Below, piece after piece: positions 31,232 through 39,893 of a DNA stretch of 64,000 nt (position 1 is the stretch's first letter; each line of letters opens with the position of its first letter). The notes beneath the pieces are model-generated. The model ran no database searches, was not told the origin of the DNA, and saw nothing but the letters and a program-made list of their open reading frames with translations. The DNA comes from Acidimicrobiaceae bacterium. Lineage in GTDB: Bacteria > Actinomycetota > Acidimicrobiia > Acidimicrobiales > RAAP-2. The position numbers and the translations under genes were made by a program. Location: NCBI GenBank assembly GCA_003133685.1, contig PKYQ01000030.1:1-64000 (forward strand). Reading direction: 5' to 3'.

Positions 31232-31905
31232 TAGATGACCAGCTTGTACCCGGTGCCGCGGACCGTCATGAGGAAGAGTGGGTTGGCCGGATCGGGCTCA
31301 ATCTTCATCCGTAGTCGTCGGATATGGACATCCACGAGACGACTGTCCCCGAAGTAGTCATAGCCCCATACCCGTTCAAGGAGTTCCTCGCGCGACAGCG
31401 GCTTACCGTTGTTAGAGGCCAGGTCGGTCAAGAGGCGGAACTCCGTTGACGTCAAGTGCAACTCCGAGCCGTCCGGCTGGCGCACGACGCCATCGTCGGG
31501 AATGACGTGCAGGAGGCCGAGTTGAAAGGCGCCAGTGCTCTTTTCCGGCCGACGGCGAAGGTGCGCGCGCACGCGCGCGAGCAACTCTTCGGGCACGAAG
31601 GGTTTCGTGACATAGTCGTCGGCGCCCGATTCGAGCCCGAGCACGACGTCGGCGGTGTCGTCGCGCGCCGAAACGATGACGATCGGCAGGTCGCTCGCGC
31701 TGCGCAACGCCTGGCACGTCTCGAAGCCCGACATGCCGGGCAACATGATGTCGACGATCGCCATGTCCGAGGCCATGCGATTAAACAGGGCGATGCCGAC
31801 CTCGCCGGTGGGGGCGTCGTCGACCACGAAGCCCTCGCCTTCGAACATCAATCGAAGTGCGCTACGGATGTGGTCGTCGTCTTCGACAATCAGGATTCGC
31901 GACAC
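31231..31905 (-). CDS. mtrA: OmpR/PhoB-family response regulator, MtrA-like
   Basis: The 224-residue regulator has a receiver domain with acidic pocket EDDD, phospho-acceptor Asp52 in IVDIMLPGMSG and the Lys of DDYVTKPF, then a winged-helix DNA-binding domain (LTSTEFRLLTDLASN, VDVHIRRLRMKIE, VRGTGYKL). GTG 31905 is preferred over ATG 31932 because GAGGGGG lies 5 nt upstream of it and the receiver begins right after it. It heads the operon with the kinase and lipoprotein. It is divergent from xerC with a very short gap. Confidence 0.92.
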   Translation of the reverse strand: MSRILIVEDDDHIRSALRLMFEGEGFVVDDAPTGEVGIALFNRMASDMAIVDIMLPGMSGFETCQALRSASDLPIVIVSARDDTADVVLGLESGADDYVTKPFVPEELLARVRAHLRRRPEKSTGAFQLGLLHVIPDDGVVRQPDGSELHLTSTEFRLLTDLASNNGKPLSREELLERVWGYDYFGDSRLVDVHIRRLRMKIEPDPANPLFLMTVRGTGYKLVI

Positions 31906-31964
31906 TCGTTCCCCCTCGGATTCCTCGTCCACCTTGCGAGGTCATCAAGTATTCCATAGGTCGT

Positions 31965-31970
31965 CACTAT
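31965..31970 (+). promoter_or_regulatory. -10-like CACTAT before xerC
   Basis: CACTAT ends 9 nt before GTG 31980 with no SD between; a second AT-rich hexamer (TTATAT, 31973-31978) touches the start codon and is too near to serve. Confidence 0.3.
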
Positions 31971-31979
31971 CCTTATATC

Positions 31980-32888
31980 GTGTCACTTCAACGCAACGGT
32001 GCTCGGGCCACGGTGCAGTGGCACCTGCGGGACTACGCCGTGACGCTTCGCGCGACGGACCGGGCCGAGGCGACCCAGACGGCCTATCTCAGTGACCTCG
32101 ACGCCTTCATCGATTGGGCCGTCGAACGAGATCTCCATCGACCCACCGACATAACGATGCGAGTGTTGCGCGACTACTTGACGTTCATGACCGAGCGCGG
32201 TGATGAACGAACGTCGATCATCCGCCGACGCGCCTCGTTGCGGGGCTACTTCTCCTGGATGGTCCAGCGCGGGCACTTGGAAGAAAGTCCCGCCGCGCGT
32301 CTTTCGGCGCCGCGACCGAATCATCGACTCCCCAAGATCGTCGTGCGCGAACAGCTCGACACCTTGCTCGACGACGATTGGGGTGATGACGCGTGGGCGA
32401 CCTTGGACCGTGCCGTGTGCGAGGTCCTTTACGGCGCGGGGCTGCGCGTCAGTGAATTGTGCGGCCTGAACATCGCGTCCGTCGACTTTCGCCAGGGACT
32501 GCTGCGCGTGCTGGGCAAGGGTCGCAAAGAGCGCATCGTGCCGCTCCATCGTCGCGGTCTCGATGCGGTGCAGCTCTGGATCGCGGACGCTCGTGAGGAC
32601 GTGATGCGGGCCAACTCACCGCCCGAGGCGTTGTTCTTTAATCGCCGGAGCAATCGACTGGGTCCGCGCGACGTGCGCCGCATCCTGGACAACCGGATTA
32701 CGCGCGGTCACGTCTACCCGCACGCCCTCCGTCACACGTACGCGACCCATTTGCTCGAAGGCGGCGCGGACCTACGCGTGGTCCAAGAGTTGCTCGGTCA
32801 CGAGAGCCTTACGACCACGCAGATCTATACCCACGTCTCGAAGTCCCGGCTCCAGAAGGTCCACCACGACACGCACCCGAGGGGATAG
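31980..32888 (+). CDS. xerC: Tyrosine recombinase XerC/XerD
   Basis: Xer recombinases resolve chromosome dimers at dif before division. From GTG 31980 the 302-residue protein has the SAM-like core-binding N-domain and the catalytic set Arg156 (GAGLRVSEL), Lys180, His248 and Arg251 (HALRHTYATH), His274 (LLGHES) and Tyr283 (TQIYTHVS). Frames reaching back to 31857 add non-homologous residues over the mtrA start. Its place just before rpsB is the normal actinobacterial xerC locus; XerC versus XerD cannot be separated by eye. Confidence 0.92.
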   Translation: MSLQRNGARATVQWHLRDYAVTLRATDRAEATQTAYLSDLDAFIDWAVERDLHRPTDITMRVLRDYLTFMTERGDERTSIIRRRASLRGYFSWMVQRGHLEESPAARLSAPRPNHRLPKIVVREQLDTLLDDDWGDDAWATLDRAVCEVLYGAGLRVSELCGLNIASVDFRQGLLRVLGKGRKERIVPLHRRGLDAVQLWIADAREDVMRANSPPEALFFNRRSNRLGPRDVRRILDNRITRGHVYPHALRHTYATHLLEGGADLRVVQELLGHESLTTTQIYTHVSKSRLQKVHHDTHPRG

Positions 32889-32903
32889 TTGACCTCGAGC
32901 GGT

Positions 32904-33018
32904 TAGGATGGACCGGCTCTCCCGCAGTGGGTGAGTTGACGATATATCCCCGTGGTTTCGTACGGTCGCCTTCGGGTGCACCCCGGGGATCGAGTAACCG
33001 AACGGAAGGAAAAATAAC
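32904..33018 (+). promoter_or_regulatory. rpsB promoter and structured 5' leader candidate
   Basis: TAGGAT (32904-32909) can serve as -10, giving a leader of about 100 nt before GTG 33019. The leader has two hairpins: CTCTCCC/GGGTGAG around GCAGT, and TCCCCG/CGGGGA enclosing about 30 nt. GGAAGG precedes the GTG. Feedback by S2 on its own operon leader is established in E. coli; here it is inferred from structure only. Confidence 0.35.
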
Positions 33019-34029
33019 GTGGCACTAGTCACCCTGCAAGAACTACTGGACTCCGGAGTTCACTTCGGACACCAGACCCGTCGTTGGAATCCCAAAATGC
33101 GCCGGTTCATCCTCGGCGAGCGCAACGGCATTTACCTGATCGACCTGCGCAAGACCCTGCTGGGCATCGAGACGAGCTACGCCTACGTGCGCGATTTGGT
33201 CGCCGACGGGGGAGTGATCCTCTTCGTAGGTACCAAGAAGCAGACCCAGGGTCCCATCGAGGACTACGCCAAGGCCTGCGGCATGCCCTTCGTGAACCAG
33301 CGATGGCTGGGCGGCATGCTCACCAACTTCGCCACGGTCGCCGGACGCGTGAAGCGCATGGTGGAGCTGCGTTCGATGCAGCGCGCCGGTGACTTCGACA
33401 ACATGCCCAAGCGTGAAGCACTTCGCCACAGCCGCGAACTCGAGAAGCTGGACCGCAACCTCTCGGGTATCGCGAACCTCGACCGCGTCCCCGACGCCAT
33501 CTTCGTGATCGATACGAAGAAGGAGCACATCGCCGTGACCGAGGCCCGCAAGCTCGGCCTGCCCGTCGTCGCGGTGGTTGACACCAACTGTGACCCCGAC
33601 GTGATCGACTACGTGATTCCCGGCAACGACGACGCCATCCGCTCCGGCGCGCTGCTCTGTCGTTTAATGGCCGACGCCGTCACCGAAGGTCGCTACATCC
33701 GACAGAACCGTCCGGTCATCTCGAAGCAGTCCTCAGCCCCGGCCAATCGCGCCGCACTGATCGAAGAGCCGGCCAGCACGCAAGGTTCCGCGGCGCCCGA
33801 GACGCCCGACGAAGTACTGGCCGACGTGGCGCCTGAAGTCGCGCCCGATGACGCACCGGAGTTGGTGGAAGTAAGCACGACCGTCCCGGCTCCCGAGGCA
33901 GCGTTGCCGGTGGGCGAAGCCGAGGCAGCGTTGCCGGTGGGCGAACCCGAGGCAGCGTTGCCGGTGGGCGAAGAGGAGCCGACGATCGAGCCGACGATCG
34001 AGTCCGACGAGTCAACGACTAACGCTTAA
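33019..34029 (+). CDS. rpsB: 30S ribosomal protein S2 with long C-terminal tail
   Basis: The first 235 residues are a normal S2: [20 protein letters not shown], the RRWNPKM block, [14 protein letters not shown] and [20 protein letters not shown]. Beyond that about 100 residues form an acidic Ala/Pro/Glu-rich extension ending in three tandem copies of a nine-residue unit (EAALPVGEx). S2 is normally 230-270 residues; actinobacterial S2 can be longer, but the perfect repeats are striking. GTG 33019 with GGAAGG upstream. First gene of rpsB-tsf-pyrH-frr. Confidence 0.96.
   Translation: MALVTLQELLDSGVHFGHQTRRWNPKMRRFILGERNGIYLIDLRKTLLGIETSYAYVRDLVADGGVILFVGTKKQTQGPIEDYAKACGMPFVNQRWLGGMLTNFATVAGRVKRMVELRSMQRAGDFDNMPKREALRHSRELEKLDRNLSGIANLDRVPDAIFVIDTKKEHIAVTEARKLGLPVVAVVDTNCDPDVIDYVIPGNDDAIRSGALLCRLMADAVTEGRYIRQNRPVISKQSSAPANRAALIEEPASTQGSAAPETPDEVLADVAPEVAPDDAPELVEVSTTVPAPEAALPVGEAEAALPVGEPEAALPVGEEEPTIEPTIESDESTTNA
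33895..33975 (+). repeat. Three tandem 27-bp repeats in the rpsB tail
   Basis: Units begin with GAGGCAGCGTTGCCGGTGGG at 33895, 33922 and 33949; the first 24 bases of each are identical and only the last codon differs (GCC, CCC, GAG). They encode [18 protein letters not shown] and EAALPVGEE. Near identity at the DNA level implies recent duplication. Confidence 0.95.
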
Positions 34030-34063
34030 ATTTCTTTAACAGAGAATCAAAGAGGAGATCAAA

Positions 34064-34855
34064 GTGGCTTTCACCGCGAAAGATGTGCAAACGCTGCGCC
34101 AGGCGACGGGCGTCGGGATCCTCGACGCCAAAAAGGCCCTCGAAGCTTGCGACGGCAACATGGAAGAAGCGAAGAAGTGGCTCCGCGTCCAGGGCAAGGC
34201 GTCGGCCGCGAAGCGCGCCGACCGTGAAGCCGGCGAAGGTGCCGTCGCCGTCGTGCGAAACGGCAACGTCGCGGCGATGGTCGAGATGCGTTGCGAGACC
34301 GACTTCGTCGCGAAGTCCGAGGAGTTCGTCTCGCTCGTCGACGAGATCGCGGCTCGGGTCTGCGCCGAAGGAACCGACGCCGTCTCGCAGTTTGACGACC
34401 AGATCGAGAAGTTGCTGACGACCCTGAAGGAGAACATCTCGATCGGCCGGGTCTATCGACTCGAGGCCGGCGAGGGCGAAGTCGTCGATACCTACATCCA
34501 TCAACAAGCGGGACGCGGCGTCAACGGCGTCGTCATCGTAGTGAAGGGTGCCTCCGAAGAGGTCGCCCACGAGATCGCGGTGCACGCCGCCTTCACAAAG
34601 CCCCTGTACCTGAATCGTGAGGACGTGCCGCAGTCCGAGATCGACGCCGAGCGCAAGACCGTTGAGGAGATCTCTCGTAACGAAGGCAAGCCCGAAGCGG
34701 CATTGCCCAAGATCATCGAAGGTCGCATGAACGGCTGGTTCAAGGACCGCGTGCTCGTCGAACAGAGCTACGTGAAGGACGAGAAGCACACCGTCGCCCA
34801 GTTCTTGGGCAGCGCGTCGATCACGGCGTTCGCCCAAGTGGTCATCGGCGGATAG
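34064..34855 (+). CDS. tsf: Elongation factor Ts
   Basis: EF-Ts exchanges GDP for GTP on EF-Tu. The 263-residue protein has the N-terminal LRQATGVGILDAKKALEACD, the RADREAGEGAVAVVRNGNVA core and MRCETDFVAKSEEFVSLVDE, the EF-Tu contact. GTG 34064 has AGAGGAGA upstream. Separated from rpsB by 34 bp, it is in the same transcription unit. Confidence 0.97.
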   Translation: MAFTAKDVQTLRQATGVGILDAKKALEACDGNMEEAKKWLRVQGKASAAKRADREAGEGAVAVVRNGNVAAMVEMRCETDFVAKSEEFVSLVDEIAARVCAEGTDAVSQFDDQIEKLLTTLKENISIGRVYRLEAGEGEVVDTYIHQQAGRGVNGVVIVVKGASEEVAHEIAVHAAFTKPLYLNREDVPQSEIDAERKTVEEISRNEGKPEAALPKIIEGRMNGWFKDRVLVEQSYVKDEKHTVAQFLGSASITAFAQVVIGG

Positions 34856-34864
34856 GTCATCACC

Positions 34865-35575
34865 GTGCGCCGCGTGGTCCTGAAGCTGTCGGGCGAGGCC
34901 CTCGCCTCGGCCGCGAGCGACGAGACCATCGACGCCTCGACCGTTGACTTCCTCGCCTCGGAGATCGCCCATGCGATGGAGCGTGGCAACCTGGAGTTGG
35001 CGGTCGTGGTCGGCGGCGGCAACATCTGGCGCGGCGCGACGGGCGCGATGGCCGGAATGAACCGCGCCAACTCGGACCTCATGGGCATGCTGGGCACCGT
35101 CATCAACGCGCTGGCGCTTCAGGACGCCATCGAGACCCACGGACGACCGACGCGCGTGCTCTCGGCGATCGGCATGGACCAGGTGGCCGAGCCCTACATC
35201 CGCCGGCGCGCCGTGCGACACCTCGAAAAGGGTCGTGTCGTAATCTTCGCGGCCGGAATGGGTAATCCCTATTTCACCACCGACACGCCCGCCGCCCAAC
35301 GCGCGGCCGAGATCGAAGCCGACATTGTCTTGAAGGGCACGCACGGCGGAGTCGACGGCGTCTACTCCGAGGATCCTCGCGTCAATCCCGCGGCGACGAA
35401 GTTCGAAGAGCTTTCCTTCGACGACGTCATCTCGCGAGACCTTCGAGTCATGGATATGACGGCCATCACGTTCTGCAAGGACAATCATCTGCCCATACGG
35501 GTTTTCGACCTGATGGCTGAGGGAAACTTGGGTCGCGCGCTCGACGGTCAGGCCGTCGGTACGCTGGTGAGGTAA
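34865..35575 (+). CDS. pyrH: Uridylate kinase
   Basis: PyrH phosphorylates UMP to UDP as a hexamer of the amino-acid-kinase fold. The 236-residue protein starts MRRVVLKLSGEALASAASDE and has VVGGGNIWRG, AIGMDQVAEPYIRRRAVRHL and the late ITFCKDNHLPIRVFDL block. It lies 9 bp after tsf, and its TAA overlaps the frr ATG by one base. Confidence 0.96.
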   Translation: MRRVVLKLSGEALASAASDETIDASTVDFLASEIAHAMERGNLELAVVVGGGNIWRGATGAMAGMNRANSDLMGMLGTVINALALQDAIETHGRPTRVLSAIGMDQVAEPYIRRRAVRHLEKGRVVIFAAGMGNPYFTTDTPAAQRAAEIEADIVLKGTHGGVDGVYSEDPRVNPAATKFEELSFDDVISRDLRVMDMTAITFCKDNHLPIRVFDLMAEGNLGRALDGQAVGTLVR

Positions 35576-36144
35576 TGGAAAACGAACTCGTCGAAATGGT
35601 GATGCAGGACACTCGTGAACGTATGGCGAAGGTGATCGAGCACGCCAAGGCCGAGTTCGCCACCGTTCGCACCGGCCGCGCGTCATCGGCATTGATCGAG
35701 AACTTGATGGTCGAGTACTACGGCACGGACACCGCCTTGAAGCAACTCGCGAACTTCTCGGTGCCCGAGCCGCGTCTGCTCGTCGTCTCGCCCTTTGACA
35801 AGGGCGCCATGGCCTCGATCGAAAAGGCAATCTCGAACGCCGATCTCGGACTAAATCCTTCGAACGATGGCGTCGTCATTCGCCTCACGTTCCCGTCACT
35901 CACTGAAGAGCGTCGCAAGAGTTTCGTCAAGATCGTCCATACGAAGGCCGAGGAGGGTCGCGTGGCGCTGCGCGGATGCCGACGCCACGCCCGCCAAGAG
36001 CTCGAAGCTCTGGAAAAGGACAAGAGCATCTCCAGTGACGACCTCGAGCACTACGAGAATATTCTTGACAAGATGACTCAAGAAGAAGTGGCCGTCGTGG
36101 ACGCGCTACTCGCTCACAAGGAGCAGGAACTACTTGAAGTCTGA
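35575..36144 (+). CDS. frr: Ribosome recycling factor
   Basis: RRF splits post-termination ribosomes with EF-G. The 189-residue protein has the triple-helix arm with VRTGRASSALIENLMVEYYG, LVVSPFDKGAMASIEKAIS and LTEERRKSFVKIVHTKAEEG. The usual RVxIRxxRR element reads RVALRGCRRHAR, with an unusual Cys-Arg. Typical length. Its end overlaps the cdsA start by 11 bp. Confidence 0.96.
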   Translation: MENELVEMVMQDTRERMAKVIEHAKAEFATVRTGRASSALIENLMVEYYGTDTALKQLANFSVPEPRLLVVSPFDKGAMASIEKAISNADLGLNPSNDGVVIRLTFPSLTEERRKSFVKIVHTKAEEGRVALRGCRRHARQELEALEKDKSISSDDLEHYENILDKMTQEEVAVVDALLAHKEQELLEV

Positions 36145-37438
36145 CGACGACGACGGCACGCTCTTTGACGAGCCCACGGGTGAGATGCCCGTCGTGAGTT
36201 CGACCGACTCTCGGGTGACGATCACCGGCGCCGAGATCGCCGCCGACGCGGCCGACGAGACGATGATCATCGACCCGACCACGTTGTTGCCGCACTGGAC
36301 TGACGCGCCGACCGGGCAAGTGCCGATCGTCGTGGCGCGAGAAGCGGCCGACAGCGACGACCCCTGGTCGGCGATTCCCGCGCCGGCGTGGCGTGAGGGA
36401 GAGGCCGACTGGGTCGCCCACGAGGACCAGTTCGATACGGCCATCCTCGCCGGGGAGCAGCGCGAGGACACGGCTCGACCGTGGGAGTTCGCCGAACCCG
36501 AGCCAACCCACGTCGAAGAGGTCGTGACCGAGGCGCCGCGTCCCGAGCCGGACCGCGTCCCGCGCACGCGCCGCTCCATCTCGGCCAATCCACTGGCCGG
36601 TCGGGCCGTTCGCCAGAGCAACGATCGCAACTTCTCTCGATCGCTCGCCACCGGCGTCGTGCTCGCGGCCGTCGTCGCCGGCGTCTTCTTGCTCGGTGCT
36701 GTGCCGGTCGCGGTCATGGTGCTCGTCGTCTTGGGCCTCGCCGGGGCCGAGGCCTACGCCGGCTTTCGTTCGGCCGGCGCGCACCCCGCCACGGTGCTCG
36801 GCATCGTCGCGATACTCACGCTCGGCGTCGCCGTCTACAACAAGGGACTTACCTCGGTCGGCGCTGTCAGTGTCCTGTTGTGCATCTTTGGATTCATCTG
36901 GTACCTCAACGCGGACCGGACGGTCGACGTGCTCGACGGATTGGGCGCGACGATCTTCGTCTACGTCTGGATCGGGGTCATCGGTTCCTACGCGCTGCTC
37001 TTCGTCGCGCCGCGCAACTTTGTCGGCGGCCACGGACTCTCGTATCTCTTCGGCGCGATGGTGTTAACGGTCGCCAACGACTCCGGCGCCTTCATCGTCG
37101 GACGACAGTTCGGCAAGCGCCCGCTCAACAAGTTGCTCTCGCCGAACAAGTCCGTGGAGGGCACCGCGGGCGGCACGGTCCTGACGCTGGTCGTGGGTGC
37201 GTTACTTCTGCCGCTCATGAGCGTCTGGACTCGAAAGGCCGGCCTCGAAGCGGCCGTCGCGATCTCGATCGTGGCCCCGATCGGTGACTTGTTCGAATCG
37301 ATGGTGAAGCGAACGATCGGCGTGAAGGACCTCGGCCGGCTTTTACCGGGACACGGTGGACTGCTTGATCGCATCGACGGACTGTTGTTCGCTCTGCCCA
37401 CGATGTACTACCTCTGCCACATTCTCAAACTGGGCTGA
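36134..37438 (+). CDS. cdsA: Phosphatidate cytidylyltransferase with acidic N-terminal extension
   Basis: CdsA makes CDP-diacylglycerol, precursor of acidic phospholipids. The signature VKRTIGVKDLGRLLPGHGGL followed by LDRID lies near the C-terminus, after about seven to eight membrane spans (from about residue 172 on). Before that, roughly 160 residues are hydrophilic and acidic, giving 434 residues against about 270 for a minimal enzyme. TTG 36134 is preceded by AAGGAG 9-10 nt upstream and overlaps frr. Its stop overlaps the dxr ATG. Confidence 0.93.
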   Translation: MKSDDDDGTLFDEPTGEMPVVSSTDSRVTITGAEIAADAADETMIIDPTTLLPHWTDAPTGQVPIVVAREAADSDDPWSAIPAPAWREGEADWVAHEDQFDTAILAGEQREDTARPWEFAEPEPTHVEEVVTEAPRPEPDRVPRTRRSISANPLAGRAVRQSNDRNFSRSLATGVVLAAVVAGVFLLGAVPVAVMVLVVLGLAGAEAYAGFRSAGAHPATVLGIVAILTLGVAVYNKGLTSVGAVSVLLCIFGFIWYLNADRTVDVLDGLGATIFVYVWIGVIGSYALLFVAPRNFVGGHGLSYLFGAMVLTVANDSGAFIVGRQFGKRPLNKLLSPNKSVEGTAGGTVLTLVVGALLLPLMSVWTRKAGLEAAVAISIVAPIGDLFESMVKRTIGVKDLGRLLPGHGGLLDRIDGLLFALPTMYYLCHILKLG

Positions 37439-38607
37439 TGATGCCGACAGTGCGGCGCAGCGTCGCGCTCCTCGGCGCCACCGGATCGATCGGAACGCAG
37501 ACGCTTGACGTCTTGCGTCGCGAGCCGGAGATGTTCGAACTCGTCGCGCTCTCGGGTGCAGAACAGCTCCACGAACTCGCCGCCATCGTGAACGAGTTCC
37601 ACGTCACGCGCGTCGGTGTGATCAGCGATGGGCATCGTGACACGCTCGCCGCGCTCGTCGGCGCGAACGTCGACATCGTGGTCGGTGACGAAGGGTTGTC
37701 GGCGCTCGCGGCCAGCGCGGACATCATCGTGAACGCGGTCCTCGGATTCGCCGGCCTGCCGGTCACGCTCTCGGCCCTGAAGTCCGGGAAGCGACTGGCG
37801 CTGGCGAACAAGGAGTCGCTCATCGCCGCGGCGCCGTTGGTGGCCAAGGTCCGCTCGACCCCGGGCGCAACGTTGTTGCCGGTCGACTCCGAACACTGCG
37901 CGATCCACCAGTGCCTCGCGAGTTCCCCGGGCGAAGCGGGATACCCGGACGTGCGACGATTACTCCTCACCGCCTCGGGCGGCCCGTTTCGAGGTTGGTC
38001 ACTCGACCAGCTGCGCGGCGCCACCAAGGCTGACGCCTTGAATCACCCGACGTGGTCGATGGGGTCCAAGATCACGATCGACTCCTCGACGCTCATGAAC
38101 AAGGGACTCGAAGTGCTCGAGGCCTCCGCCCTCTTCGGCATCAACGTCGAACGAGTCGAGGTCGTCGTACACCCGCAGTCGATCGTGCATTCGATGGTGG
38201 AGTACGTCGACGGCTCGATACTCGCGCAACTCTCGCGTCCCGACATGCGTCTGCCAATCGCGTACTGCCTCGGATTGCCGGAGCGCTTGGATCACGGATG
38301 GGGCGCGATCGATTTCACCAAAGGGTTGGAGTTGACGTTCGAAGCGCCCGACCCCAAGGCCTTTCCCGCGATCGCCCTCGCGTACGAAGCCTCCCGGCTC
38401 GGGGGAGCGGCGCCCGCGTGGTTGAGCGCGGCCAACGAAGTCGCCGTCGCGGCGTTCTTGGCCGACGAGATCAGCTGGTGCGACATCGTCGACGTCGTTG
38501 CGCGCGTGATGGACGGGTACGTCGCCGATCCGCTGGATTCCGTACAGGACCTGGTCGCCAATGATGCGACCGCGCGGGCGCGGGCCCGCGGTATTCTCGA
38601 GCAATAG
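37438..38607 (+). CDS. dxr: 1-deoxy-D-xylulose 5-phosphate reductoisomerase
   Basis: Dxr forms MEP in the non-mevalonate isoprenoid pathway using NADPH and a divalent metal. The 389-residue protein has the NADPH loop LLGATGSIGTQTLDVL, ALANKESLIAAA, VDSEHCAIHQCL with metal ligands, and LTASGGPFRGWS, NHPTWSMGSKITIDSSTLMN. ATG 37438 overlaps the cdsA stop. With ispG 1.3 kb downstream it marks the MEP pathway in this cluster. Confidence 0.96.
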   Translation: MMPTVRRSVALLGATGSIGTQTLDVLRREPEMFELVALSGAEQLHELAAIVNEFHVTRVGVISDGHRDTLAALVGANVDIVVGDEGLSALAASADIIVNAVLGFAGLPVTLSALKSGKRLALANKESLIAAAPLVAKVRSTPGATLLPVDSEHCAIHQCLASSPGEAGYPDVRRLLLTASGGPFRGWSLDQLRGATKADALNHPTWSMGSKITIDSSTLMNKGLEVLEASALFGINVERVEVVVHPQSIVHSMVEYVDGSILAQLSRPDMRLPIAYCLGLPERLDHGWGAIDFTKGLELTFEAPDPKAFPAIALAYEASRLGGAAPAWLSAANEVAVAAFLADEISWCDIVDVVARVMDGYVADPLDSVQDLVANDATARARARGILEQ

Positions 38608-38609
38608 TC

Positions 38610-39857
38610 ATGGATTCGAACCTCGAGACCCGTCGGTCCCTGATCACCCTCCTTGTCGGCGTCGTTGCCTTCGTGGCGCTGCTCACGTGGTGGGTCGGCT
38701 GGGCCCTGCCGCTCGTCATCTTCGCGGTGATCTTCATCGTGATGGCCCACGAGTTCGGTCACTTCATCACGGCCAAACGTGCGGGCATGAAGGTCACTGA
38801 CTTCTTCGTCGGCTTCGGGCCGGTGCTCTGGTCGACCACCATCGGCGAAACCCGCTACGGCGTGCGCGCGATTCTCGCCGGGGGCTACGTAAAGGTCCCG
38901 GGCATGACGTGGACCGAGACGATTCCCGAGGACGAGGAAAAACGAACGTACCGTTCGGCGTCGTACCCGAGGAAGGCCCTGTTCGCTTCGGCCGGTTCGC
39001 TGATGCACCTCGTCATGGCCCTGCTTTTGGCGTGGGCGGCACTCACTTTCGTCGGACTCCCCTCGAATAGCCACGTCGGCGTGGGCGACTTCACAAAATG
39101 GCAGGGCCATAAGGAGAACGCCGCGCAACTCGCCGGACTGAAAGTGGGGGACCAGATCGTCGCCATCAACCGCACCGCGATCACGAGCGATGAACAGTTG
39201 ATCAGCGTCGTGAGTCACGACTCGGGAAAGCGCCTCACGATACTCATCCAGAGGGCCGGCCGTGATCTCACCGTGCACGCCACACCCGTATACGGCCCGA
39301 GCGTCGAGGTCGACGGCAAGCCCTTGGCGAAGCACGGCTATCTCGGCGTGGGAATCGAGAACCTCCCGGGCCGTGACTCCTGGTACGCCGCGATCCCTGG
39401 ATCGGTCACCGAGGTCGGATCACTTTTGGGAACCGCGGTGCACGCGATCGTGCACGTCTTCTCTCCGGGTGAGTTTTCGAGTCTCTTCCACCAGGTCGCG
39501 TCGCCCGCCGCGGCGACCAACCCCACGAATCAGGCGACGCGGCCGGAGTCCATCGTGGGGGTCGTACGCATCGCGGTCCAGAGCACGCAGACCGGACCCG
39601 GGGACCTGCTGCTGATTCTGATGGCCGTGAACATCTTCGTGGGCGTGCTCAACATGTTGCCGATGTTGCCACTGGACGGTGGCTACGTCGCGATCGCGAC
39701 GTATGAACGGCTGCGTTCCAAACGCGGGCTGCGCTATCACGCCGACGTCAACAAGATGGCGCCCGTCATCTACGCCTTCATGAGCGTGCTCCTCGTGCTG
39801 TTTGCCTGCACGCTCTTTCTCGACATCGCCCACCCGATCGCCAATCCCTTCCATTAA
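38610..39857 (+). CDS. rseP: Site-2 intramembrane metalloprotease (RseP family)
   Basis: RseP-type enzymes cut membrane-bound anti-sigma factors and signal-peptide remnants. The 415-residue protein has the zinc motif HEFGH at 47-51 in the second of its N-terminal hydrophobic segments, a PDZ domain (about 165-220, LKVGDQIVAINRTAITSDEQ) and the second catalytic motif NMLPMLPLDGG near 345 in a membrane span. Actinobacterial homologues are called Rip1. It lies 2 bp after dxr, in the customary dxr-rseP-ispG order. Confidence 0.93.
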   Translation: MDSNLETRRSLITLLVGVVAFVALLTWWVGWALPLVIFAVIFIVMAHEFGHFITAKRAGMKVTDFFVGFGPVLWSTTIGETRYGVRAILAGGYVKVPGMTWTETIPEDEEKRTYRSASYPRKALFASAGSLMHLVMALLLAWAALTFVGLPSNSHVGVGDFTKWQGHKENAAQLAGLKVGDQIVAINRTAITSDEQLISVVSHDSGKRLTILIQRAGRDLTVHATPVYGPSVEVDGKPLAKHGYLGVGIENLPGRDSWYAAIPGSVTEVGSLLGTAVHAIVHVFSPGEFSSLFHQVASPAAATNPTNQATRPESIVGVVRIAVQSTQTGPGDLLLILMAVNIFVGVLNMLPMLPLDGGYVAIATYERLRSKRGLRYHADVNKMAPVIYAFMSVLLVLFACTLFLDIAHPIANPFH

Positions 39858-39893
39858 CGCTTCAACGCGCGCCCGAACCGGCAGACTGGACAG

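Noticed and set aside
34019-35830. Minus-strand open frame of about 600 codons across tsf, pyrH and frr
   Set aside because: It spans three certain genes on the other strand and has the composition expected of a GC-rich antisense shadow.
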